Source: Clostridiales bacterium (GTDB taxonomy: Bacteria > Bacillota > Clostridia > Saccharofermentanales > UBA5734). From it: a stretch of 26,326 bases of DNA. The notes under the pieces are model-generated. The model made no database searches, was not told where the DNA came from, and was given only the letters and a program-made list of their open reading frames with translations. The stretch covers positions 1 through 26,326 of the forward strand of contig SLMY01000065.1 of NCBI GenBank assembly GCA_007133255.1, in the 5' to 3' direction. Of this stretch, positions 7,535 through 15,648 are shown piece after piece (position 1 is the stretch's first letter; every line of letters starts with the position of its first letter). Both the position numbers and the translations under genes were made by a program.

Positions 7535-8299
7535 ATGAATCTTCAACCCTATGCCGTTTTTCTTGATATCGACGGCACATTGATGGCCCACGGCCAGATT
7601 CCTCAGAAAAATATTGATGCGATCGCTGCTGCACGCAGCCGCGGTCATAAGGTATATATTAATACCGGCCGTTCCTATGCCTGTATCCCGAAATATTTGC
7701 TCGATGCCATTGAGTTTGACGGCATTGTTGCTGGTGTCGGCTCGTATATCAGGTACCGGGACCAGGTGGTGCACAGCCTGATCATTCCGCAGCCGCTGCT
7801 GTCTGAAACTGCTGACTATTTTGTCAGCAAACAGTATGCCTGCGCGTTTGAGGGTGAAGAGAAGATGATTTATCTGAATCTGCAGGCATCCAAAGATTTT
7901 CAAAATGCCTATTATATGGATAAGAAAAATCATTTCAAGTCTACGTATCGCGATGTGCGGATCACCAAGGCAACTGTTTTCGGAACACTTTCAGATGCAG
8001 ATCATGCTTATCTGAAAGATTCGTTCGTTATTTATCAGCATGACCATTATGCTGAAATAGCCCTGAAAGGCTGCAGCAAATCAGTCGGCATGCAGCGCGT
8101 CCTGGATGACCTGTCCATAGGCAGACAATACAGCCTGGCCATGGGTGACAGCACCAATGACCTGGACATGCTGACCGCTGCCGGTATCAGTGTGGCAATG
8201 GGCAACGCGACGGATGAAATAAAAGCCGTCAGCAACTATATCACTGCCGATGTCGCGGCAGCCGGGGTCGCTGAAGCACTTGAGAAATTTCTGCCCTGA
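7535..8299 (+). CDS. Cof-type HAD-IIB phosphatase
   Basis: This is a 254-residue cytoplasmic hydrolase of the haloacid dehalogenase superfamily, typically acting on sugar phosphates or similar small phosphoesters. Motif I is FLDIDGTLM (nucleophile D11, acid D13). Motif II is the Thr/Ser in YINTGRSY. Motif III is the lysine in LKGCSKSVGMQ. Motif IV is MGDSTNDLDMLTAAG, the Cof-type signature, followed by AMGNATDEIK. The C2-type cap lies between motifs II and III. Length and motif spacing are normal for the family. AAGGAG stands nine bases before the ATG. It faces the HAD-IB gene on the other strand across a 156-bp gap. The precise substrate is not predictable. Confidence 0.9.
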   Translation: MNLQPYAVFLDIDGTLMAHGQIPQKNIDAIAAARSRGHKVYINTGRSYACIPKYLLDAIEFDGIVAGVGSYIRYRDQVVHSLIIPQPLLSETADYFVSKQYACAFEGEEKMIYLNLQASKDFQNAYYMDKKNHFKSTYRDVRITKATVFGTLSDADHAYLKDSFVIYQHDHYAEIALKGCSKSVGMQRVLDDLSIGRQYSLAMGDSTNDLDMLTAAGISVAMGNATDEIKAVSNYITADVAAAGVAEALEKFLP

Positions 8300-8396
8300 A
8301 AAGCCGGGAACAACCGGAAAGACCGCATGGGCCGGAATGACAGCACCATTCAAGAAAGTTTTGACAAAGCGATCAGCGGCAGCAGGATGAAGAAAC

Positions 8397-8436
8397 GTGA
8401 TCGGTCCGGTTTGTACGATCACCCGGCCAGACCGGG
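8397..8436. other. Inverted repeats between convergent HAD genes
   Basis: GTGATCG (8397-8403) pairs with CGATCAC (8416-8422) around a 12-nt loop. Directly beside it, CCCGG (8422-8426) pairs with CCGGG (8432-8436). The two dyads share one base, so only one can be fully formed. No T-run follows on either strand, so this is at most a weak bidirectional stop between the convergent genes ending at 8299 and 8456. Confidence 0.3.
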
Positions 8437-8455
8437 CAGTTAGAGATTGATGATC

Positions 8456-9184
8456 TCAGATCAGGTTGAGACTGTTCACATCCAGCTGGTAAGTCACATC
8501 TTTTCGTTCGACAATAATTGAGATTTTTCCCCTGAGCGGATCACTGTCCTGAATCTTTCTGATCAGTTCTCTGGTCGGATTGATCGCGAACGGCTTGCCG
8601 ACAAGACCAAGCATGGTAAAATCACCCGCAGTATCGCCGTAGGCAAAGCACGCGTCAAGGTCCAGCTGATACTTTTCGGCCATCTCAAGAACTGCAGCCC
8701 GTTTACTTTTCGAGTCCCACATAGGCCGGATCACACCGCTGTAAGCACCGTCCTCACCTATCTCATACACGGTCGCTTTAAAGTCATCCATTTTATATTT
8801 TACAGCCATTTCCCTTACAAGCTCAACCGGTGATCCGGATATGGCGATGACTTTATGCCCTTGCTGCCTGTGCCATTTTAGCCTGTCACGTGTATAGGTA
8901 TAAACCCGGTCATAATTCTGCTCAATCACTTTACGGGCAATATAAGAGACCAGAAAAGCATCTGTATTTTTTACAGTGTCAAGGTATACGTCAACCATTT
9001 TCTGCAGATAATGATCATAATCACCTACCCGCCTGTTCCAGCTCGTAAACGCGGGCTTTACTTCATTTTGCCATTTTGTTTCATCAATCAGCTCATATTT
9101 AACCATTTTGCGAAACAGTTCACTGATCAAACCCTCACGGGTAATGGTCCCGTCTACATCAAAAAAAGCTGCGGATCTGCTCAT
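8456..9184 (-). CDS. HAD-IB family phosphatase (SerB-like)
   Basis: The protein has 242 residues. Motif I is FFDVDGTITREG near the N-terminus (nucleophile D9, acid D11). A four-helix cap follows, then motif II ISGSPVEL and motif IV AYGDTAGDFTMLGLVGKPFAINP, the pattern of the SerB/HAD-IB group that hydrolyses phosphoserine-type or lipid-phosphate substrates. I set the start at 9184 because AGGAGA lies seven bases before it and motif I follows at once. The longer frame back to 9322 would overlap the sulfatase gene and add 46 residues foreign to the family. It is last in a minus-strand set after two sulfatases (91 bp from the nearer), so it is probably co-transcribed and may act on the desulfated product or be unrelated housekeeping. 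Confidence 0.88.
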   Translation of the reverse strand: MSRSAAFFDVDGTITREGLISELFRKMVKYELIDETKWQNEVKPAFTSWNRRVGDYDHYLQKMVDVYLDTVKNTDAFLVSYIARKVIEQNYDRVYTYTRDRLKWHRQQGHKVIAISGSPVELVREMAVKYKMDDFKATVYEIGEDGAYSGVIRPMWDSKSKRAAVLEMAEKYQLDLDACFAYGDTAGDFTMLGLVGKPFAINPTRELIRKIQDSDPLRGKISIIVERKDVTYQLDVNSLNLI

Positions 9185-9275
9185 GTCGGTATCTCCTGTG
9201 TTTTTGTGATTATGTGCCGCTGTATCTGCTTTTCCCAAAACTAAATTCTCTGCGCCGGATAAATCATCGCCAGCG

Positions 9276-10682
9276 TTATACTTTCTGCGGTATTTTCGCG
9301 GCAACGTCTTCCAGCCAGTCATCCAGCTGCCGGCTAAGTCTGGCCGCCAGTGCAGGATGTTGATCTGCTATATTTTTCGATTCCGCAATATCCTGTTCCA
9401 GGTCATACAACTCAATCCGGTCATCTTCAAAAAATCGAATCAGCTTGTATTGGTTCTGACGAAGCGCTGCGGCAGGTGTGCCGCCCTGGTTGCCATAATG
9501 CGGAAAATGCCAGAAGAGGGTATCGCGTTCAAGACTGGCCTGCTGTTTCTCGTCTGTCTGCTCCAGCAAGGGCAGTAAACTGACACCATCTACATGTTGC
9601 CGCGGCTTTAGGGGTAATCCAGCCAGCTCCAGCAAAGTTGGGTAAAGGTCAGGGGTTGTGACCGGTACTTCGCAAAAGGAACCTGGCCTGATCTTTTTTG
9701 GATACTGGATCATCAAAGGTTCACGAATGCCCCCTTCATACATCCAGCCCTTTCCTTCAGACAGCGGGGCGTTACAGGTTGGAGCGCCTTCAGAGGTTGC
9801 CAGGCCGCCGTTATCTGATGTAAAAATAATCGCCGTATCATCGAGCAGGTTCTTCTCTTTCAGGACCGATAATAATCTGCCGACATTCTGGTCGAGGTTT
9901 TTAATCATCGCCGCGTAGCCTGCATCTGACTGCAGGATCCGCCTGGTGACCTGCTGATCTTTCTTATGATCACTGGGGAAGTGTTCTCCTATTACAATCG
10001 GGTCAATCTGATCAAGTTTAAGCCGCTTCGCTTTTTCTTCAAAATAAGCGACATCTGCCGCAGGTGCCTGAATCGGAGTGTGTACGGCATAATGCCAGAA
10101 GTTCATAAAGAACGGTTTGTCTGATTCACGTTTCTCTATCAGCGCAATCGCTTCATCTGTCAGCCGGTCTGTCAGATAAGTTCCAGGTTCACTTTCACTT
10201 AGTGTTTTTATCCCCCAGGGCGCGAAGTAGCCGTTGACTGGATGACCCCAGTCGTTACCGCCGATATTGATATCAAATCCGTGTTTTTCCGGCCAGTAGT
10301 CCGGTGAACCCATATGCCATTTGCCAATATGCCAGGTCTGATAACCACCCTCTTTAAGTGACTTGGCCAGACTGACTTCTTCCAGAGGCAAGTGGTCAAT
10401 ATACGGCGCGTCTATGACTTTGCCGCGAGCAAAACCGCCGATATAGTTTGTCACGCCCACCCGGGCAGGATATTTACCGCTAAGCAGACTGGCTCTTGAT
10501 GGTGAACAAACCGGACAAGAGGCATAAGCCTGAGTGAAGGTCATACCCCCTTTACTCAGCTTATCGATAACAGGCGTTTCGTAAAAAGAACTGCCATAGC
10601 AGCCTAGATCTCGCCAGCCTAGATCATCAAGAAAGATTAAAACAATGTTGGGGCGCTTACTCGATCGTTCTTCTTTTTTCAT
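9276..10682 (-). CDS. Cysteine-type sulfatase, cytoplasmic
   Basis: The protein has 468 residues of the alkaline phosphatase-like sulfatase family. The maturation motif is CSPSRASLLSGKYPARVG, with C59 to be converted to formylglycine. Calcium ligands D19/D20 (IFLDDLGW), the pair K121/H123 (HIGKWHMG) and the C-terminal metal site TSDNGG are all present. GKGWMYEGGIREP and the closing FEDDRIELYDLEQD are typical of the arylsulfatase / N-acetylgalactosamine-6-sulfatase-like branch. No signal peptide is present (MKKEERSSKRPNIVLIFLDD), so it should act inside the cell on imported sulfated molecules. AAGGAG stands before the ATG. It lies between a second sulfatase 309 bp upstream and a HAD phosphatase 91 bp downstream. 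No formylglycine-generating enzyme or anaerobic maturase is in the window. The substrate is unknown. Confidence 0.92.
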   Translation of the reverse strand: MKKEERSSKRPNIVLIFLDDLGWRDLGCYGSSFYETPVIDKLSKGGMTFTQAYASCPVCSPSRASLLSGKYPARVGVTNYIGGFARGKVIDAPYIDHLPLEEVSLAKSLKEGGYQTWHIGKWHMGSPDYWPEKHGFDINIGGNDWGHPVNGYFAPWGIKTLSESEPGTYLTDRLTDEAIALIEKRESDKPFFMNFWHYAVHTPIQAPAADVAYFEEKAKRLKLDQIDPIVIGEHFPSDHKKDQQVTRRILQSDAGYAAMIKNLDQNVGRLLSVLKEKNLLDDTAIIFTSDNGGLATSEGAPTCNAPLSEGKGWMYEGGIREPLMIQYPKKIRPGSFCEVPVTTPDLYPTLLELAGLPLKPRQHVDGVSLLPLLEQTDEKQQASLERDTLFWHFPHYGNQGGTPAAALRQNQYKLIRFFEDDRIELYDLEQDIAESKNIADQHPALAARLSRQLDDWLEDVAAKIPQKV

Positions 10683-10991
10683 CTTCTGCTCCTTATCTTG
10701 CTACCACTTTTCTTTCGTGTTACCTTACTTTCATCCAAACAGGTGATGGTTTTTTGCTTTGCCTTTGCCAGTTCGCATTTCAAATCTCTTCATTTCATCC
10801 TTAGTTAACAAAGCTCGATTTATCTGAATTAAGCATTTGAGTCTCATCAAATCTGATTTTCTTAATCCATATTGAACTGAATCGACCTGATTCGATAAGT
10901 GAATATTTGCTCGGTTCGTTCTTTAACTGTATCGCAACATGCTAAAATGTCGCTTGATGTTTTCACCTATGTATGTCTGTTTAGCAGACGT
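10683..10991. other. Gap between the two sulfatase genes with a small dyad
   Basis: The 309 bp contain no convincing gene; a 63-codon plus-strand frame (10899-11090) runs antisense into the sulfatase gene and lacks support. One dyad, GAATC (10879-10883) with GATTC (10889-10893) around GACCT, extends loosely to ATCG/CGAT and could be an operator. The gap is long enough for a separate promoter for the downstream sulfatase, but no clear -35/-10 pair was found on the minus strand. Confidence 0.35.
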
Positions 10992-12479
10992 CTACTTCTT
11001 TCGTCGAACGGCTTTCGTTATCGGCAGGCCGGTATCGTAATCAAGCTGACGGGGTTCAAAGTCCTCATCTTCCCGCTGCCGTGTCATTAAGGTATAGTCC
11101 CAGGTGGCTGGCCTCGCGTCTTCACGCCAGGAACGCCTTTCCCACATATAGCCACGGAACGGATCGCGCGTCTGGTTCATAAAGTCAAGAATAGCGTCAT
11201 GCAGCTGATCACGAATGGGCGCAACCCTTTTATCATCAATTAAATTGTGACATTCACCGGGGTCTTCTTCAAGATCATATAGTTCATCGGTCCACAACAG
11301 ATTGATCACCAGCTTATAGCGGCCGTCATAGGCGGCGCGCAGCGGCTGAAACCCGCCAAAGCCGTCGTGGTCAACTTCATACCGGCCAAACTCTATAAAG
11401 ATGGGTTCTGATTGCCGTGGCTGATCAGAAGTCAGCGCCGGCCAGAGATTTTTACCGCTGAAAATCGCAGGAACAGGAAGCTCCAAGGCCCCGAAGATAG
11501 TGGGCGCCATGTCTATATGGGAAATGGGTACGGCATCCGCGCTTCCTGCATGGATGCCTGGCCCGCTGATGATCAGCGGAATATGCGTTATTTCCTCATA
11601 GGCTGCCGGCCCTTTTCCAGATAGTCCGTGACTGCTAAGAAAGTCTCCATGGTCTGATGTATAGATAATCAAGGCGTCCGGGGCCGCTTCACGTACTTTC
11701 GCGGTTACACGGCCAATTTCACTGTCAACAAAACTATTACAGCCAAAAAAGGCCGGGGCTTTGATTTTAACTGGTTTTGATCGCTGATGTGGTGAGCCGG
11801 CCCAGGCTTTCTGGTGCTCTGGCTTATGTTCCAGTGTATCGTATACATTGTCTGAGACAGGAAACTCATAGTCCTCATACATCGAGGCGTAAGGCTCAGG
11901 ACACAGATAGGGACCATGTGGTTCATCGTAGGAAACCACCAGGAAAAAATCTTCCTGACTATGCTTGTCAAGAAAGTTAACAGCTCTGTCACTGCAGCGA
12001 TGCGCGAAAGTAAAGGAAGCGTCTATACCCTCCTGGTTTGTCTCGGGCCTTCGTGAACGAAGCCGATCCTCAGGAGACAGTTCGTCCAGATAGTTTTTCA
12101 TATCATACCAGTACGCCGGATCCCAGCCGGGCGGGCACTTGCCTAGACCAAAATAATCGCCGCCATCCAGATGCCATTTGCCAATATAAGCGGTGTGAAT
12201 ACCGTGTTTTTCAATTCTTTCACCTATTGAGTGTGCGTTTTCAGCGACACCAGCTGAATTAGTCCAGCTATTGACTTCATGCGGATACTGCCCGAAAAAA
12301 AGCGCCGCCCGTGCCGGCTGGCACACAGGCTGCACGGTATAGGCTTTGTCATAGCGGCATCCTTCCGCCGCAAGCTGGTCAAGACAGGGTGTACGAAGAC
12401 CTGTTTCACGATAGCAGCTTAGCATGTCAAAACGCTGAGTATCTGTCATAATAAAAACAACTTGTTTAGGTTTTGTCAT
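10992..12479 (-). CDS. Second cysteine-type sulfatase, cytoplasmic
   Basis: The protein has 495 residues. The maturation motif is CQPARAALFFGQYP with C53, the C-x-P-x-R form processed to formylglycine. D13 (FIMTDTQRFD), the Lys/His pair in YIGKWHLDGG and the metal site YTSDHGDFLSSHG complete the active site. HIPLIISGPG and YELYDLEEDPGE-type endings (here DELYDLEEDPGECHNL) match sulfatases that include heparan- and iduronate-sulfatase-like members. It is only distantly related to its neighbour. There is no signal peptide. I chose ATG at 12479, with an AGGAG site about ten bases upstream; the frame back to 12596 adds 39 residues that do not look like sulfatase. It is the first gene of the minus-strand set and sits behind a nested dyad at 12485-12539, suggesting regulated expression. 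Confidence 0.9.
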   Translation of the reverse strand: MTKPKQVVFIMTDTQRFDMLSCYRETGLRTPCLDQLAAEGCRYDKAYTVQPVCQPARAALFFGQYPHEVNSWTNSAGVAENAHSIGERIEKHGIHTAYIGKWHLDGGDYFGLGKCPPGWDPAYWYDMKNYLDELSPEDRLRSRRPETNQEGIDASFTFAHRCSDRAVNFLDKHSQEDFFLVVSYDEPHGPYLCPEPYASMYEDYEFPVSDNVYDTLEHKPEHQKAWAGSPHQRSKPVKIKAPAFFGCNSFVDSEIGRVTAKVREAAPDALIIYTSDHGDFLSSHGLSGKGPAAYEEITHIPLIISGPGIHAGSADAVPISHIDMAPTIFGALELPVPAIFSGKNLWPALTSDQPRQSEPIFIEFGRYEVDHDGFGGFQPLRAAYDGRYKLVINLLWTDELYDLEEDPGECHNLIDDKRVAPIRDQLHDAILDFMNQTRDPFRGYMWERRSWREDARPATWDYTLMTRQREDEDFEPRQLDYDTGLPITKAVRRKK

Positions 12480-12484
12480 AAAAG

Positions 12485-12539
12485 GCACGCTCCTGTATGC
12501 TTGATGCTTATTATTATAAGCTATCTTCACGAAGCGTGC
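12485..12539 (-). promoter_or_regulatory. Promoter of the sulfatase operon within nested dyads
   Basis: A perfect TATAAT (12518-12513, minus strand) lies inside the inverted repeat GCTTAT (12506-12511) / ATAAGC (12516-12521). This in turn lies between GCACGCT (12485-12491) and AGCGTGC (12533-12539). The -35 is weak. A repressor bound to these dyads would cover the -10. If transcription starts further upstream, the outer pair would instead fold over the ribosome binding site AGGAG. Confidence 0.45.
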
Positions 12540-12607
12540 TCGGTTGTTATTGTTTTCCATATTTATGTACTGAGGTGCAATAACTTCTATTTTCATCAGA
12601 GTTATTG

Positions 12608-12613
12608 TATACT
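12608..12613 (+). promoter_or_regulatory. Possible -10 element of the DUF4143 ATPase gene
   Basis: TATACT, five of six bases of the -10 consensus, lies 49 bp before the start codon. The hexamer at 17 bp spacing (TTCTAT) is a poor -35. Confidence 0.35.
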
Positions 12614-12662
12614 GATGTCATATTCAGCCGATTAAGTTTCGGTCTGGTCAGGAGGATGCTGT

Positions 12663-13874
12663 ATGATAGCGAGAAAAGAGTATTTCAACAAGTTGTTGGG
12701 ATATAAGGATAAAAAAATTATCAAAGTTATCACCGGTATACGGCGCTGCGGCAAGTCAACACTGTTGCTGATGTTTCAGGAGTATTTGTTGAAAAGTGGC
12801 ATTGATGAAAAACAGATAGTTTCTATAAACTTCGAGGACTACGATTATGAGAGATTAAGAAATCCTAAAGAGCTTCATAGTTATATTAAGAGCAAGTTGA
12901 TTCCTGATAAGATGGTGTATATTTTCTTGGATGAGGTTCAAAATGTTGATGATTTTCAGAGAGTCGTTGATTCACTGTTATTAAGAGAAAATGTTGATAT
13001 ATATTTGACAGGCTCAAATGCTTACATGCTGTCGGGCGAATTAGCCACCCTGCTTTCAGGACGTTACATTAAAATCGACATGCTGCCGCTGTCTTTTACC
13101 GAGTTCGCAAGCGCAAGACAGAATGAAGGTAACATGAGCGCTGATGAATTATACCTTGAATACCTGGAAACAAGTTCATTTCCATTTGCTTTGACACTGG
13201 CAAAAGACATCAAACAGATCAAGGATTATTTAAGAAGTATTTATGACACTATAGTTGTAAAAGATGTTATCAGCAGAAAATCAATAGCTGATATCATGAT
13301 GCTTGAAAGTGTTTTGAGATTTTTGATGGACAATATCGGCAGCCAGCTCTCGACAAAGAAAATTAGTGATTCCATGACTTCTGATGGCAGAAGAATTAAC
13401 GTTAGGACTGTGGAGTCCTATGTGTCTTCTTTTGTTGAGTCCTATATTGTATACGAAGCAAAACGATATGATATCAAGGGGCGGCAGTATTTGAAAACGC
13501 TTGAGAAATATTATATTATCGACATCGGTTTACGCAATGCGATGCTGGGAGCCCGGCGGAGAGATACCGGTCACATTTTAGAAAATGTTGTATATCTCGA
13601 ATTGATAAGAAGAGGATATGACGTCTATATTGGCAAAATTGATGATGTCGAGGTTGATTTTGTATGTGAGCATGAAACGGGAATCAAATATATACAGGTA
13701 GCCGCGAGTGTTCGTGATGAGAAAACTCTGGCCAGAGAACTAAGACCGTTGGAAAAAATTGATGATCACTACCCCAAATATATAATGACATTAGACAGAG
13801 ATCCAATCGCGGATTACAACGGCATTAAACGCATAAACGCATTAGATTATCTGCTGCATAAAATAGATATTTGA
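12663..13874 (+). CDS. AAA-type ATPase with C-terminal DUF4143
   Basis: The protein has 403 residues. Walker A is GIRRCGKST (residues 25-33), Walker B is MVYIFLDEVQNV at about residue 80, and a sensor stretch DIYLTGSNAYML follows. The C-terminal half (ISDSMTSDGRRINVRTVESY; YIIDIGLRNAML; GHILENVVYLELIRRGYDVY with a nuclease-like VDFVCEHE patch) is the DUF4143 domain usual in this ATPase family. These proteins are widespread in anaerobes, often in strain-variable regions, and their role is unknown. AGGAGG stands seven bases before the ATG. The gene is visibly richer in A and T (runs of A, many AAA/ATA codons) than its neighbours and stands alone between convergent and divergent genes. That is compatible with horizontal acquisition, which I infer rather than see. 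Confidence 0.92.
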   Translation: MIARKEYFNKLLGYKDKKIIKVITGIRRCGKSTLLLMFQEYLLKSGIDEKQIVSINFEDYDYERLRNPKELHSYIKSKLIPDKMVYIFLDEVQNVDDFQRVVDSLLLRENVDIYLTGSNAYMLSGELATLLSGRYIKIDMLPLSFTEFASARQNEGNMSADELYLEYLETSSFPFALTLAKDIKQIKDYLRSIYDTIVVKDVISRKSIADIMMLESVLRFLMDNIGSQLSTKKISDSMTSDGRRINVRTVESYVSSFVESYIVYEAKRYDIKGRQYLKTLEKYYIIDIGLRNAMLGARRRDTGHILENVVYLELIRRGYDVYIGKIDDVEVDFVCEHETGIKYIQVAASVRDEKTLARELRPLEKIDDHYPKYIMTLDRDPIADYNGIKRINALDYLLHKIDI

Positions 13875-13988
13875 TACGAGTAAATAAGCGTGCCTGTCAG
13901 TGATCTTATTTCTCAGGTGATCGTCATGTCTTTGTTTGATATCTACTTTTTTCAGTAGTTCTTATTTATGTTTCGTCATCAACTGCTC

Positions 13989-15260
13989 TCAGGCTGACAG
14001 CTGCCGTTTTACCGTCAGCAGCTGAGGCTGACCGCGGCTAAGCAGCCAATAGGCCAGGATGGACAAGGTCAGTGTGAAGGCACCTGCCAGAAGTGTAGGG
14101 ACATAGACTTGAATGTTAAAGGCCTGGAAAAGCTGGCCATACAAAAGCTGGCCGACAGGGGCCGCTGCCTGCGCGGCGGTTCCGATAATCGCCATCACCT
14201 TGCCCAGCAGGTGATTCGGCGTTTCTTTCTGGATAATGGTCACCGCGTACACGGAAAGCATCGCCAGAATCATCATCACCGGCACAGCGAACAGGATGAA
14301 GCCCAGGTAAGCCGGCCAGTAGCCAAGACCGCGTATGTGGGGTGACATCGATAAAGCCATGGGCACTGTTAAAAAAGCCATTGTCGCGATCCAGCGGGGT
14401 AAACTGCTGAATTTAAGCCTGCGTGACAGACGGTCAACAGATAGAGCGCCGACAATACCGCTGAGCTGGATCGCACCCATCGCCGCGCCATACTGAATAT
14501 CACTGCTGGCCAGTGTGATACGTAAAACATACGGCATGCCGATAATGAAGAAAGGTGTCAGAAACAAATTGAGTGAGGCAGCCAGAATCATAGTCCTTGC
14601 GATATAGGGTTTCTCATGCAGGATAAACTTGAACCCGTCAATCATGTCTTGCTTAACGACGGTTACCAGACTGCCGGCCAGCTGGACACGTACATGCGGC
14701 ATCTTGATGAAAAGCTCCAGAATCGCCGACATCAGAAAAGCGGCAGCGCCCAGAATCAACAGCAGATTCAATCCAACCATATTATAAAGAATACCGCCCG
14801 CGATTGGGCCAGCCAGGTTGGAGAGCGCGGCAACGCCGCCGATAAGGCCATTGGCCCGGGCCAGGCCGTTTTCTGTAACCAGCGAGGGAATGCTGGCCCG
14901 CACAGTCGGCTGATAAAGACCGCTGATCAGGGTTAGTAAAGTGATGGTGATGCCTATCAGAAAAAGAGAAGACCGGTTGCTATAAACAGATCCGATGAAG
15001 ACGAGTACCAATATAAAGCTGGCCAGATCGAACCCGACCATCATGTTACGCCTGTTGAGCCGGTCCGCTACCGCTCCGCCAAACGGAACCAGGATGATGC
15101 CGGGTACAATTGACAGCGCCAGCAAGGTGGCGAAAATATCAGCTCTGCCGGTCCGGTCTAGAACATCTAAAGACAAGGCGAATTTTAATATCGCCGCGCC
15201 AAACACCGATATCACCTGGCCGCTGATTAATAGATTGAAATCCTTGTTAAGTACTTTCAT
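13989..15260 (-). CDS. MFS drug-efflux-type transporter
   Basis: The protein has 423 residues and about 12 transmembrane segments, of the major facilitator superfamily (MFS_3-like, related to macrolide and enterobactin exporters). The N-terminus MKVLNKDFNLLISGQVISVF is typical. Motif A appears between helices 2 and 3 as GGAVADRLNRRNMM. The second half begins near DMIDGFKFILHEKP, a short cytoplasmic loop. It presumably exports a small lipophilic compound by proton exchange; the substrate is not evident. GAGG stands seven bases before the ATG. The upstream region holds a palindrome (15437-15456) placed just before the probable -10, and a closely similar site precedes the ABC exporter at 16721, implying shared control. 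It converges on the ATPase gene across a 114-bp gap. Confidence 0.9.
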   Translation of the reverse strand: MKVLNKDFNLLISGQVISVFGAAILKFALSLDVLDRTGRADIFATLLALSIVPGIILVPFGGAVADRLNRRNMMVGFDLASFILVLVFIGSVYSNRSSLFLIGITITLLTLISGLYQPTVRASIPSLVTENGLARANGLIGGVAALSNLAGPIAGGILYNMVGLNLLLILGAAAFLMSAILELFIKMPHVRVQLAGSLVTVVKQDMIDGFKFILHEKPYIARTMILAASLNLFLTPFFIIGMPYVLRITLASSDIQYGAAMGAIQLSGIVGALSVDRLSRRLKFSSLPRWIATMAFLTVPMALSMSPHIRGLGYWPAYLGFILFAVPVMMILAMLSVYAVTIIQKETPNHLLGKVMAIIGTAAQAAAPVGQLLYGQLFQAFNIQVYVPTLLAGAFTLTLSILAYWLLSRGQPQLLTVKRQLSA

Positions 15261-15410
15261 CGTCTGCCTCTTTCGTATCTTCTGCCTGTCTGCAACACAT
15301 AAAATGTGATTGTCCTATCCTTTGACGACCCATTTTCGATTTTGTTCTCAATCTGTTTGATTAATATCCTGTTGGTCTGAATTTGATTTGTTCTTATTGC
15401 TACGCTTATA

Positions 15411-15471
15411 TTTATAATGTATGGCGGCCAAAAACAAACCTGACTTTGGTCAGGTTTATAAGTCAGGTTTG
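15411..15471 (-). promoter_or_regulatory. Operator and -10 of the MFS transporter gene
   Basis: A perfect palindrome, AACCTGAC (15437-15444), four bases, GTCAGGTT (15449-15456), is followed by a third half-site GTCAGGTT at 15462-15469. On the minus strand it ends 20 bp before TATAAA (15416-15411). The usual -35 position falls on the operator edge and has a poor hexamer. The dyad is also followed by a T-rich run (TTTGTTTTTGG) on the minus strand, so a terminator is a less likely alternative. A near-copy is at 16613-16632. Confidence 0.6.
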
Positions 15472-15576
15472 AACAAACAATCGTGCGTAATCCACTTTTA
15501 AGCCGCAGGTTTAGGTGGAGAGGGTTCACCTTCACAATTGATCTGTCTTAGCTATCGTTTTACTCTATGCATCCGT

Positions 15577-15582
15577 TATAAT
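15577..15582 (+). promoter_or_regulatory. -10 element of the TIM-barrel-like gene
   Basis: This is a perfect TATAAT about 66 bp before the start codon. The -35 is weak (TCGTTT at 16 bp spacing). Confidence 0.4.
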
Positions 15583-15648
15583 AGATATGAACCTTGTTCT
15601 CTCATAAGCGCTTATTCGCTTACCTGATCATGGATGGAGATTGCTTAT

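Larger units (their letters stand above)
15261..15648. other. Regulatory gap between the MFS gene and the TIM-barrel-like gene
   Basis: This 388-bp divergent region holds the MFS promoter and operator (15411-15471) and, further right, a promoter for the plus-strand gene. A 92-codon minus-strand frame (15257-15535) crosses it, overlapping the MFS start, and has no ribosome binding site or recognisable domain. I reject that frame as a gene. Confidence 0.5.

Noticed and set aside
9185..9322. N-terminal extension of the HAD-IB phosphatase
   Set aside because: It would overlap the sulfatase gene. AGGAGA and motif I support the start at 9184.
12480..12596. N-terminal extension of the second sulfatase
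   Set aside because: It runs through the promoter dyads and lacks sulfatase-like residues; ATG 12479 is better placed before FIMTDTQRFD.
15257..15535. 92-codon minus-strand frame over the MFS operator
   Set aside because: It has no ribosome binding site or domain, overlaps the MFS start and covers the palindromic operator.
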